DNA of 16,373 bases, from NCBI GenBank assembly GCA_955652655.1, contig CATPCK010000610.1:1-16373 (forward strand). The letters are read 5' to 3'. A program made the translations under genes and the position numbers. Origin of the DNA: an uncultured Ktedonobacteraceae bacterium. GTDB taxonomy: Bacteria > Chloroflexota > Ktedonobacteria > Ktedonobacterales > Ktedonobacteraceae. Of this stretch, positions 1 to 7,432 are shown in pieces (position 1 is the first letter of the stretch; each line of letters starts with the position of its first letter). The notes beneath the pieces were generated by a model. The model searched no databases and was not told where the DNA came from. It was given only the letters and a program-made list of their open reading frames with translations.

Positions 1-946
1 TGCTCAAAAGGTGCTCAACCGGTACATCTACAAAGGCAGGGTCAGAGACGTAGCGATCCCTGTCCGCGAAGGCCAGCTTTTTCGCTTCTAGCATCAAGTG
101 CAAGTATTCGGCAGTCTGGTGGCCAAGGGCCCTGAGATCATATCCTTCAAGGATGTTGAGCATCTCCAATGCAGCTATACCTTGTGAATTCGGCGGAAAC
201 TCGTAGATATCATACCCGCGATAGTTCGTTGAGAGCGGCTCAACCCAATCCGATCGATGTTGTTGCATATCTTCCATGGAGAGCACGCCGCCACAGCTTT
301 GGATATATTCAGTGATTGTACGCCCCAATGGGCCACGATAAAAGGCGTCGCGCCCCTCTCTTACAAGTGTTCGATAGGTGCGGGCCAGATCAGGTTGCCG
401 TAAAATGGTACCAGCCTTGAGCAATTGTCCCCTTGGGAAGAAGACCGATGTTGTACTCTCCCAGGCTTTGAGCACAGGCTCAGCGCGGCGTAGCCAGCCA
501 CTGAATTTAGGACTGACAGGCATACCTTCCTCCGCGTAGGCAATAGCCGGTGCAAAGACTGTCTCCGTTGAAAGTGTCCCAAAACGTCCCAGAGCCTCAA
601 ACCAGCCATCAACTGCACCTGGCACGTTAATGGAGAGCGGACCTCTATCGGGAATCTCTTTCATGTCTCTGGACATAAAATATTCAGGTGTCATCTGTCG
701 CGGAGCACGCCCACTGCCATTCAGTGCATGTAGTCGCTGTGATTTGGCTTCCCAGATGAGCATAAAGACATCACCACCTGCCGAACAGGTCGATGGATAG
801 ACGACAGTCATAGCCGCATTCGCAGCAATGGCAGCGTCAATAGCATTTCCACCTTGTGTCAGAATGGAGAGGCCAGCCTGGGTGGCGAGGTAGTGAGCGC
901 AGGCGACCATACCGCGTGTACCCAGCACGGGTTGTTCGGAGAGCAT
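1..946 (-). CDS. ggt: Gamma-glutamyltransferase family protein, C-terminal part cut off by window edge
   Basis: Partial gene; 315 codons from the start are visible and the 3' end is outside the window. The family are Ntn-hydrolases that cleave and transfer gamma-glutamyl groups (for example of glutathione) or act as related acylases. Visible family hallmarks are the N-terminal GLSILTQGGNAIDAA block (residues 25-39), NGSGRAP with the likely substrate-binding Arg80, and the GVLSMEDM...YRGYDIYEFPPNSQG block that precedes the processing site. It also has the MLEAKKLAFADRDRYVSDP segment. The catalytic Thr of the small subunit would lie beyond the left edge, so activity cannot be judged. No signal peptide is seen at the chosen start, which suggests a cytosolic enzyme unless the start is wrong. 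The ATG has a GGAG nine bases upstream and an extended -10 promoter behind that. A glutathione-poor host would argue for an acylase or another gamma-glutamyl substrate; that is inference. Confidence 0.88.
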   Translation of the reverse strand, partial: MLSEQPVLGTRGMVACAHYLATQAGLSILTQGGNAIDAAIAANAAMTVVYPSTCSAGGDVFMLIWEAKSQRLHALNGSGRAPRQMTPEYFMSRDMKEIPDRGPLSINVPGAVDGWFEALGRFGTLSTETVFAPAIAYAEEGMPVSPKFSGWLRRAEPVLKAWESTTSVFFPRGQLLKAGTILRQPDLARTYRTLVREGRDAFYRGPLGRTITEYIQSCGGVLSMEDMQQHRSDWVEPLSTNYRGYDIYEFPPNSQGIAALEMLNILEGYDLRALGHQTAEYLHLMLEAKKLAFADRDRYVSDPAFVDVPVEHLLS

Positions 947-985
947 AGCGGGAGACTCCGTTTCTACAACATAGCACCAACAATG

Positions 986-1003
986 TTGTATACAATTATA
1001 GCA
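986..1003 (-). promoter_or_regulatory. Extended -10 promoter and palindrome ahead of the gamma-glutamyltransferase gene
   Basis: On the minus strand TGCTATAAT (1003-995) is a perfect extended -10 element. Transcription would start near 988, about 42 bases before the ATG. No good -35 is visible, as is usual for extended -10 promoters. A 10-base perfect palindrome, TTGTATACAA (986-995), abuts the -10 and covers the expected start point. An ACAACAT/ATGTTGT inverted pair (966-972 and 983-989) sits just downstream. This layout would suit a repressor operator; its regulator is unknown. Confidence 0.5.
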
Positions 1004-1073
1004 CATAGAAATACCGTGACACCTGGCAAAGATACCACGGCTATTGGATGGCTATGCTACGTGCTTGCTCTTG

Positions 1074-2138
1074 TTAACCTTTTTTCTGCTGACTCTCCGC
1101 CAGTTCTTTCACACGCAGCACGTGATCCTTGTGACAGATCACGGTTTTGTCGTCCATTTCAACCACGACTATATCTTCCAGCCCAATAGTGTAGACCTGG
1201 CGTGATGTATCATTATAGACAAAGGTATTCTGACACTCCAGGCCAACGTGGGGACCAACGGCACCCACTCCATGTGCATCCGAAGGAAAGAGCGAGCCAT
1301 ATTGCTCCCAGTTACCAACATCATTCCAGCCAAGATCGGCGGGTATAACGACAAGGTTTTTCGTCTTCTCCAGGATACCGTGATCGATAGAAATAGAGGT
1401 CAGAGTCGGCCAGATTTCATCGATCATCGAGGTTTCCTGTGGCGTTCCCATAGCACTGACAATGATATCTATTTTTTGCATCAGTTCAGGAAGATGGGTA
1501 CGCATTTCAGCCAGAATCGCCTCTACTTTCCAGATGAACATCCCGCTATTCCACACATAATGACCATCTTTCAGATAGCTCTGTGCTGTCGACAATTTTG
1601 GTTTTTCAACGAAGCGCTCAGCCAAAAATGCCTGATGCCCATATCCTTCACCCACCGGATCAGCAAAACGAATATAGCCATAGCCCGTTTCGGGCGTCGC
1701 CGGTTTAATGCCAAGCGTCACGAGATAGCCCTGCTCGGCCAATTGATAGGCAAGCCACAGAGATTGATGAAGCGCTTCAACATTGGCAACTACCGCGTCG
1801 GCATGGAACGAGGCCATGATGGCCCGCGGGTCATGCCGCGCAATGAAGGCCGCGATCCAGGCAATGGCGGGCGCAGAATTGCGGCCCATCGGTTCACCCA
1901 GAATGTGACTTACAGGGATAGATGGTAAGTGCTCCTGGACTAATCCAGCCATTGAGCGTCCTGTGACTACCCAGGCTCGTTCGGGTGAAATAAGTGGAGC
2001 GACGCGCGCCAGCGTTTCTTGTATCATACTTTGACCACTGGGAAGTGGCAGAAATTGCTTGGGGAAACTGGGCGTACTAAGTGGCCACAGCCGTGTCCCG
2101 CTTCCACCCGCCAGAATGACCGCATTGAGATGTTCCAT
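1074..2138 (-). CDS. manC: Mannose-1-phosphate guanylyltransferase (monofunctional)
   Basis: 354 aa. It makes GDP-mannose from mannose-1-phosphate and GTP in the cytosol, feeding mannosylated polysaccharides, glycolipids or glycoproteins. The nucleotidyltransferase signature GGSGTRLWPLS (11-21) with Lys27 of FPKQF binds the nucleotide. EPMGRNSAPAIA (82-93), FVEKP (177-181), WNSGMF (196-201) and GWNDVGNW (270-277, metal-binding Asp) are all in family order. The usual LPADH motif reads SFHADA (110-115). Bifunctional ManC/AlgA proteins are about 470 aa, with a C-terminal cupin mannose-6-phosphate isomerase domain. That domain is absent here and the length fits single-function enzymes. A strong promoter and a leader with an inverted repeat precede it. 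The gamma-glutamyltransferase gene lies 127 bases downstream on the same strand but has its own promoter. Divergent from murJ. Confidence 0.93.
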   Translation of the reverse strand: MEHLNAVILAGGSGTRLWPLSTPSFPKQFLPLPSGQSMIQETLARVAPLISPERAWVVTGRSMAGLVQEHLPSIPVSHILGEPMGRNSAPAIAWIAAFIARHDPRAIMASFHADAVVANVEALHQSLWLAYQLAEQGYLVTLGIKPATPETGYGYIRFADPVGEGYGHQAFLAERFVEKPKLSTAQSYLKDGHYVWNSGMFIWKVEAILAEMRTHLPELMQKIDIIVSAMGTPQETSMIDEIWPTLTSISIDHGILEKTKNLVVIPADLGWNDVGNWEQYGSLFPSDAHGVGAVGPHVGLECQNTFVYNDTSRQVYTIGLEDIVVVEMDDKTVICHKDHVLRVKELAESQQKKG

Positions 2139-2178
2139 ACCGAATATATTCCTACCTCACATCATATTTATTTTCTAC

Positions 2179-2208
2179 GAACCGCACTGTGCCAGGCATA
2201 GTCGGTTC
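2179..2208 (-). repeat. Imperfect hairpin in the manC leader
   Basis: GAACCG (2179-2184) and CGGTTC (2203-2208) form perfect outer arms. The interior can extend the stem through further short complementary pieces (ACT/AGT, then GCC/GGC across the centre). It lies between the predicted transcription start (about 2220) and the manC ATG, inside a leader of about 80 bases. It could be an RNA structure or an operator. No known riboswitch fold was recognised. Confidence 0.35.
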
Positions 2209-2226
2209 ATATTGAATGATGTTAGG

Positions 2227-2256
2227 ATTGTATAGGGGTTTATGGGGACGTGTCAA
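2227..2256 (-). promoter_or_regulatory. Sigma-A-type promoter for manC
   Basis: The minus strand carries a perfect TTGACA -35 (2256-2251). A -10 follows, readable as TATACA (2234-2229, 16-base spacer) or TACAAT (2232-2227, 18-base spacer). The expected start is near 2220, giving an untranslated leader of about 80 bases. A purine-rich GAGGTAGG lies 12-15 bases before the manC ATG as a somewhat distant ribosome binding site. Confidence 0.6.
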
Positions 2257-2415
2257 ATAAGGCGAAACCCAAAGTACATCCACACTAGTCAGAACACCCC
2301 AAGTATGATATGCTTGACAGGCAATGTTGAAACAGCACTCTTCCATATTCGACCTATTGAAAAGCAACAATAATAACCTGAAATACATTGAATATAGACG
2401 TATAGAGCGAGTATA

Positions 2416-4770
2416 GTGGGAAACGAAGAACAGTTACCGCCTCAGCCACAACAGGGATACTACGGCTGGCAATATGAGCAGGAACAACCAGACGCAATGG
2501 CGCAGCAGTCACCGGTTGCGCCACAGCCACCAGTGTATCCTCAACCACAACAATTCCCTCCTCCGTATCCACCACAGTCACAAGGAGGACAGCCATATCA
2601 GCAACTGCCACCGCGCTACCAGGAACCGATCGCTGATATGGGCAGTTCGCTCGGCCTTGGGCAGGGAATGGAGTATCAGTACTATGAAGTGCCCCAACCC
2701 TCTCAACATCTTCCCCAGCTGCGCCAGGCTCGCCTTCAACAGTTGCGCGAGGAGAGGATGCGCCGTCAACAGCGGCGCATGAAACCAGATGTCACCGCTA
2801 CTTTCCCCTTCCGCGTGAAGAACCAACCGCCGGGGGCCAGGACACCTTTCCCTGCCACTCCCGAGCAGATGTCGCCATCCTGGGGCAATGGGGCTAACCC
2901 AGCTTTACACCCAGGCACACCGGCAGGTGCACCCTCACAATTTTCACCGGCGTTGGCGCCGCCCACGGAGGCATCACCTATTTTTCCACCGGATTCTTTG
3001 ACGCAAATGGGGCAGAGTAGTTCATCAGGTCAACTCATAACTCCGGGTAACTCGCTACAAGCTTCATCTGAAGCCTCACAAGATACCGGCATGATTCAGC
3101 GGGTACATATCCGCCAGGCCACCTTTATCTTAACCGGCGCTTTCGTCGTCAGCCGTGTATTTGGGCTGGTGCGCACATTACTCTTTGCCTTCGTCTTTGG
3201 TGCAGGTGCCACTTCCGACGCGTATATACAAGCGTTTTACCTTCCCGACTTTATCTATAATGTCGTAGCTGGCGGTGCGCTGGCTTCAGCATTCATACCC
3301 GTCTTTACAAAATATATGGTTGGCGATAACGATGAAAAGACAGCCTGGCATGTTGCTAGCGCTGCGCTCAACCTTGCCATTGCCATCATGATAATACTGG
3401 CACTGATCGCTATCATCTTTGCAGGGCAAATCATACCGCTCTACAACCCGAAACCAGCCCTTATGAGTCCGCAGGTCTATGCCGCACACATCAACTTGAT
3501 TATTTCGCTTGCCCGCATTATGCTGTTGCAAGCAATCATACTTGGTGGAGGCGTCATCGTCACCTCCGTATTAAATGCGCGTCAGAATTTCCTCTTACCC
3601 GCAGTCGGCAATGTACTCTACAATGTAGGCATCATCATTGGACTTCTGCCCGGTGTTTTCCTGGCATATTTTGCACAGCGCAATGATATTGCCGCGGCCT
3701 ATACTGCAACCTGGGGTGTCGTCCTGGGCGCGTTCTTGCAGGTTGCTATCCAGCTTCCTGGTCTCGTCAAAGTTGGTATGCGCTACACCTTCACGTTCGA
3801 CTGGCGCCATCCCGGCGTCATTCAAGTTGGGCGCATGATGGTACCGCGCATTATCAATGCCGCTATGCTCTACTTCTCAATTTTTGTTGACCGCTTTCTC
3901 ATCACCTATCTCGGTGTTTCCCTTGTTGCAGATGCCGTCAGTGGCCTGGTCACCCAGTACTATCAAGCGCTCCAGATATTGCTGCTGCCTCTTGGTATTT
4001 TCGGTATGGCAGTCTCCACCGCGGCCTTTCCAACTTTAGCAGAGAACGTCGCGAAGGGGCGCTTCGATCGTTTACGCAATATCATCCAGGAAACGCTGCG
4101 CAGCATCCTGTTTATGTCTATTCCCTCGAGTGTTGGTTTGATTGTCTTAGGGCTGCCAATCGTCCAGGTGCTCCTCGAACATGGTGAATACAACCTGCAG
4201 AGCGCAATTTTCACCACCTTTCCTCTCGCTGGCTTTGCTATTGGCCTGGCCGGTCTCGCCTCGGCCGAAATACTTACACGCGCATTCTACGCCCTACGTG
4301 ACGCTGTCACGCCCGTCATCGTGAGCGTGCTCCAGTTTGTCTTTAAGATTGCGCTGAGCCTTATCCTGATCAATATCGCGATCTGGGGACCACAGTGGGG
4401 AACGTTTGCCTTAGCATTTTCTACCTCCATTGCCGGTACGCTTGAAGCGGTCGTACTGCTCTGGATCCTGAATCAACGTGTTGGAGATCTCCAACTCCGC
4501 CTCATAGCTAACTTTCTCGGCCGTATATTGCTGGCGTCGCTGGCAATGGGGGCGGGACTTTTGATTCTCCGCTTCGTCCTCGATTTTGTTTTCGTCACTA
4601 CTCACGATCGTGCCTTAGGGCTCGGAGGCTCTCTGCTGGCCCTGATAAAACTCTCAATAGAGTTGTTCGCGGGCATCTTCATCTACATTCGTGTGGCGCG
4701 TCGCCTTGGCATCGAAGAGTTGGGGCCGGTGAAACGTGTGCTCGATCGTCTGAAATTATCCTGGATTTAA
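2416..4770 (+). CDS. murJ: Lipid II flippase MurJ (MviN) with a long Pro/Gln-rich cytosolic N-terminal tail
   Basis: 784 aa from a GTG start, the first possible start after an in-frame stop at 2395; the ribosome binding site is weak. MurJ exports lipid II across the membrane for peptidoglycan synthesis and belongs to the MOP superfamily. The flippase core starts near residue 228 with the diagnostic first-helix stretch ending SRVFGLVRTLL (244-254), which contains the two conserved arginines. It continues with GAGATSDAYIQAFYLPDF and GGALASAFIPVF, then about 14 hydrophobic segments. The core of about 555 aa matches the family size (about 510 in E. coli). Residues 1-90 are Pro/Gln/Tyr-rich. Residues 99-121 form a basic Arg/Gln-rich helix (REERMRRQQRRMK). 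Residues 122-225 are Pro/Ser/Thr-rich with TP motifs at 141, 146, 166 and 207. No C-terminal pseudokinase is fused, unlike mycobacterial MviN. hom follows after 4 bases. Confidence 0.93.
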   Translation: MGNEEQLPPQPQQGYYGWQYEQEQPDAMAQQSPVAPQPPVYPQPQQFPPPYPPQSQGGQPYQQLPPRYQEPIADMGSSLGLGQGMEYQYYEVPQPSQHLPQLRQARLQQLREERMRRQQRRMKPDVTATFPFRVKNQPPGARTPFPATPEQMSPSWGNGANPALHPGTPAGAPSQFSPALAPPTEASPIFPPDSLTQMGQSSSSGQLITPGNSLQASSEASQDTGMIQRVHIRQATFILTGAFVVSRVFGLVRTLLFAFVFGAGATSDAYIQAFYLPDFIYNVVAGGALASAFIPVFTKYMVGDNDEKTAWHVASAALNLAIAIMIILALIAIIFAGQIIPLYNPKPALMSPQVYAAHINLIISLARIMLLQAIILGGGVIVTSVLNARQNFLLPAVGNVLYNVGIIIGLLPGVFLAYFAQRNDIAAAYTATWGVVLGAFLQVAIQLPGLVKVGMRYTFTFDWRHPGVIQVGRMMVPRIINAAMLYFSIFVDRFLITYLGVSLVADAVSGLVTQYYQALQILLLPLGIFGMAVSTAAFPTLAENVAKGRFDRLRNIIQETLRSILFMSIPSSVGLIVLGLPIVQVLLEHGEYNLQSAIFTTFPLAGFAIGLAGLASAEILTRAFYALRDAVTPVIVSVLQFVFKIALSLILINIAIWGPQWGTFALAFSTSIAGTLEAVVLLWILNQRVGDLQLRLIANFLGRILLASLAMGAGLLILRFVLDFVFVTTHDRALGLGGSLLALIKLSIELFAGIFIYIRVARRLGIEELGPVKRVLDRLKLSWI

Positions 4771-4774
4771 GCCC

Positions 4775-5812
4775 ATGAAACATCTTCGCCTCTCTATTAT
4801 CGGCTTTGGCACCGTCGGCCAGGGGTTTGCCGAATTGCTTGCTGCCCGGCAAGCTTCGCTAAGACACGATTTCGAACTTGAGGTAACGCTCGTCAGCGTG
4901 GCCAACGCTCGCCATGGTTTCATCTACCGCGAAGCCGGGCTGGATATACCCACGTTGCTGGGGCTAGCAGCCTCACGACGCCCTCTTACCGAACATCCAG
5001 GCATCACTCACTGGATGACGAGCCTGGAAGGTCTCAAGGCAACGAGCGGAGATGTGCTCGCGGAGACAACGGGGACCAACCTGCGCGATGCTGAACCAGG
5101 CATGAGTCATATTTGTACGGCACTCACCCAGGGAATGCACGTTATTACGGCCAACAAGGGTCCTGCAGCGCTGGCAGCCCAGAAGCTCTTTGCGCTGGCG
5201 ATACAGCACGATGTACAGTTGCGTATGGAGTCGACGGTGATGGCTGGCACTCCGGTGCTCAGCACGATACGCGAAGGTATGGCGGGCGCACATATCTCAG
5301 CTATTCGTGGCATTTTGAATGGCACCACCAACTATATTCTCAGCGCGATGGCCAGCGGTCGTGACTACAGCGAGGTCCTGGCAGAGGCCCAGGCTCAGGG
5401 GTACGCGGAAGCCGACCCGACCGCCGACGTTGAAGGCTACGATGCGCTGGCAAAAATACTGATTCTTGCCTCGCTGGTATTTGGGCGATCCCTCAAACCT
5501 GACGAGGTCTACCGTCAGGGCATTACGGCTATCACCAGTGAACAGGTAGGAAAGGCAGGCAAGAATGACCAACGCATCAAACTGGTTGCTTCGTTAGTAT
5601 CGCATCCAGGGGATGCGATACTAGAGGCGAAAGTAGCCCCGGTTGAGTTACCACTGAGTGACCCACTGGCCCGCGTTGATGGCGTTCATAACGCCATCAC
5701 TATACACAGTGACACCCTTCAAGAGGTGACTGTGATTGGCCCTGGCGCTGGCAGATTACAAACTGGCCAGGGCCTGCTGGCTGATTTGCTAGCCATCGCA
5801 AAGACTACCTGA
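4775..5812 (+). CDS. hom: Homoserine dehydrogenase (no ACT domain)
   Basis: 345 aa. It reduces aspartate semialdehyde to homoserine with NAD(P)H, the branch step to threonine and methionine. The Rossmann motif GFGTVGQG is at 10-17. The substrate and catalytic regions are intact: TANKGP with Lys128, GILNGTTNYIL (179-189) and EADPTADVEGYDALAK (212-227), which holds Glu212, Asp223 and Lys227 in the positions of the known catalytic acids and lysine. There is no C-terminal ACT domain, so allosteric threonine inhibition by that route is not expected. Its ATG lies 4 bases after the murJ stop with no clear Shine-Dalgarno, which suggests translational coupling in a murJ-hom transcript. The pairing has no obvious functional logic. 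A perfect 13-base inverted repeat lies inside the gene at codons 274-283. The gene ends 19 bases from the convergent pseudokinase gene. Confidence 0.94.
   Translation: MKHLRLSIIGFGTVGQGFAELLAARQASLRHDFELEVTLVSVANARHGFIYREAGLDIPTLLGLAASRRPLTEHPGITHWMTSLEGLKATSGDVLAETTGTNLRDAEPGMSHICTALTQGMHVITANKGPAALAAQKLFALAIQHDVQLRMESTVMAGTPVLSTIREGMAGAHISAIRGILNGTTNYILSAMASGRDYSEVLAEAQAQGYAEADPTADVEGYDALAKILILASLVFGRSLKPDEVYRQGITAITSEQVGKAGKNDQRIKLVASLVSHPGDAILEAKVAPVELPLSDPLARVDGVHNAITIHSDTLQEVTVIGPGAGRLQTGQGLLADLLAIAKTT
5595..5623. repeat. Perfect 13-base inverted repeat inside hom
   Basis: TAGTATCGCATCC (5595-5607) and GGATGCGATACTA (5611-5623) are exact reverse complements separated by AGG. They encode the surface-loop segment LVSHPGDAIL of homoserine dehydrogenase. 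Its strength exceeds that of several intergenic hairpins in this window, and no U-tract follows on either strand. Confidence 0.85.
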
Positions 5813-5831
5813 ATTAAACAGGGATTATTTA

Positions 5832-7250
5832 CTACATCTTGTAAACTGGCGTATCTCGCACACCTGGAACCCTGAATACCAGCCGTACACTCCCACAATG
5901 TACAACATCACCATGCTGCAATAACTCAGGTTTGAGCGGTACAAGCGTTAATTCCCCCAGGCGTGTCTTGTTGCGGCTCTTGAGATCCTCGATATAGAAA
6001 AAGGTCTCCTCGTAACGAATGCGTACATGTTGCCGGGATACGGTCATTTTCTGATCGATAGCAGTGAGATCAATATCAGGGCTGAGACCTCGCTTCGGGT
6101 CTGTTCTACCAACAATGATATCTTTCTTAGTGATAGCGAAACGTTGGGTCTCTATGCCGCTATTCTCATAACACAGGTAAGCATAGGCGTTCGCGGTTTC
6201 TGGGAGCGTTTGTGCCGGGTCAGCAAGCACCGGGGAAGCGGTCGGGGAGTTACCAATGAGCGTCGCACTCATGGCAATATCGTTATCAATGCGTGGCATT
6301 TCGCCCGTCATACCAGCGCCATGCGCTGCATGTCCCGCGTCAGGACCAGTCGGTGAATCACCCAATATACGCCATTCCCCCGAGGTAGAACGACGAGGAA
6401 GCTGAATAGACTCAAGGGCAGCGAGCATATGTGCGGCATTGGCAAAGCGCGCGTAGGGATTCTTTGCCAGCGCGCGGTCCAACATATCCTGGAGTGCTGG
6501 CGACGTATCATGCTTGTACTGCGCCATGCGAGGTATAGCGCCTGTGCTTTGCAGCACACCCGTCTCAGCAGCATTTTTCCCGACAAAAGGTAGACGACCA
6601 GTCACCATCTCAAAGAGTAGTAACCCTAGCTGATAGACATCGCTCCACGGTCCTACTGGTCCTCCTCCTACGATATATTCAGGTGGAGAGTAGCGTGGAT
6701 CAAGAAATCCTATATCATCAATCCGCTGACTACTGATGTAGCCGAGTGCATTGAGCAGTGAACGTAACCCGACATCATCAAGTTGTACGCGATCAGTCAC
6801 TGTTACCGAGTCTACCGTGATGAGTTGTGGACGCAGGTCTATCCCTACTATACTCTGTTCATGTAATACCTTCACTCCCTGTACCATTTGTCGCAGGAGG
6901 TCAAGCGCACGTGGTACACCGATATTCTCGTTGTCCAGTACATGGCGCAAAGTGATGCCACGGGGAGGGTCGGTAGCAATGTAGGCATGCGTTCCATCAA
7001 TGCCCCAATCATACACACCTATCACATTTGGAGAATGCAGCGAGCGACGTTTCTCCAGGGGTTGGAGCAGTTGCTGTATCGCCTGGGCATCCATTGCAGG
7101 TGGAAACTCGATCACCAGGAGGCCTACCACGTCGTTTGTATTGCGATTGTAAGCCGTATATGTGGTAAGCATTCCGCCGGCGGTAATCACTTGCCCAAGA
7201 TGGTAAATGCCACCTATCTGTCGAGGTGATTTTCGCTTCTCTTCTCCCAT
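5832..7250 (-). CDS. Pseudokinase-FHA fusion protein (catalytically degenerate Ser/Thr kinase fold plus intact FHA domain)
   Basis: 472 aa, cytosolic, with no membrane segment seen. Residues 12-283 follow a Hanks-type kinase fold but key residues are lost. The glycine loop is degraded (ITAGGMLTTY), and the VAIK lysine is replaced (LLVIEF, 44-49). HRD reads GID (136-138) and the catalytic-loop Asn is Leu143. DFG reads DVG (159-161). The structural parts persist: SPPEY (188-192), SDVYQLGLLLFEMVTGRLPF (203-222) and a C-lobe ending NPYARFANAAHML (264-276). A linker rich in Ser, Thr, Gly and Pro (about 284-354) leads to an FHA domain at about 355-463. That domain retains its phosphothreonine-binding residues Gly381-Arg382, Ser405-Arg406, His408 and Asn427. 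It is therefore probably a scaffold that reads phosphothreonine rather than a kinase. A GTGAGGG-type ribosome binding site lies 7 bases before the ATG. Its neighbours are murJ/hom (convergent) and an LCP ligase gene upstream on the same strand. Confidence 0.88.
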   Translation of the reverse strand: MGEEKRKSPRQIGGIYHLGQVITAGGMLTTYTAYNRNTNDVVGLLVIEFPPAMDAQAIQQLLQPLEKRRSLHSPNVIGVYDWGIDGTHAYIATDPPRGITLRHVLDNENIGVPRALDLLRQMVQGVKVLHEQSIVGIDLRPQLITVDSVTVTDRVQLDDVGLRSLLNALGYISSQRIDDIGFLDPRYSPPEYIVGGGPVGPWSDVYQLGLLLFEMVTGRLPFVGKNAAETGVLQSTGAIPRMAQYKHDTSPALQDMLDRALAKNPYARFANAAHMLAALESIQLPRRSTSGEWRILGDSPTGPDAGHAAHGAGMTGEMPRIDNDIAMSATLIGNSPTASPVLADPAQTLPETANAYAYLCYENSGIETQRFAITKKDIIVGRTDPKRGLSPDIDLTAIDQKMTVSRQHVRIRYEETFFYIEDLKSRNKTRLGELTLVPLKPELLQHGDVVHCGSVRLVFRVPGVRDTPVYKM

Positions 7251-7297
7251 GCGTGATCCCTCACTTCGCTCACAGAGAACATTTTGAAATTGTCACA

Positions 7298-7326
7298 AGA
7301 ATAGCACAGAGCGGGGTCAGTGTCCA
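7298..7326 (-). promoter_or_regulatory. Promoter of the pseudokinase-FHA gene
   Basis: On the minus strand TGGACA (7326-7321, one mismatch to consensus) is followed after exactly 17 bases by TATTCT (7303-7298), which has a TG extension in front (TGCTATTCT). A start near 7291 gives a leader of about 40 bases. It supports independent transcription of this gene despite the same-strand LCP gene upstream. Confidence 0.5.
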
Positions 7327-7359
7327 GGTAAGTTTTGTCTTTGGATGCGGCACTCTCTC

Positions 7360-7408
7360 AATGCTGAAGGCGAGAGATCAGTCGAACTGGCCCCTCGCCT
7401 TCAGTGTT
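7360..7408 (-). terminator. Hairpin after the LCP gene, possible U-tract-less terminator
   Basis: CTGAAGGCGAG (7364-7374) and CTCGCCTTCAG (7394-7404) are perfect 11-base arms. With G-T pairs they extend outward to 7360 and 7408. A smaller inner hairpin (CAGT-CGA-ACTG) sits in the loop. It lies 25 bases beyond the LCP stop on the minus strand. No run of T follows on either strand, so if it terminates it would need Rho or another factor. It also separates LCP transcription from the pseudokinase promoter. Confidence 0.5.
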
Positions 7409-7432
7409 ACTATGCTTATAAGAGCGCAGCCA

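Noticed and set aside
854..1189. 111-codon plus-strand frame between the gamma-glutamyltransferase gene and manC
   Set aside because: Overlaps the starts/ends of two well-supported minus-strand genes and shows no family resemblance.
1248..1928. 226-codon open frame on the plus strand
   Set aside because: Lies entirely opposite manC, has no recognisable domain and composition of an antisense frame.
1074..2138. ManC truncated by loss of its isomerase domain
   Set aside because: Monofunctional enzymes of about 350 residues are common and no remnant of a cupin domain is seen downstream.
2313..2318. TTGACA upstream of murJ as its -35
   Set aside because: No -10-like hexamer stands 16-18 bases downstream; the murJ promoter remains unidentified.
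5832..7250. Annotation as an active Ser/Thr protein kinase
   Set aside because: The VAIK lysine, HRD His and Arg, and the catalytic-loop Asn are all replaced, although the fold is retained.
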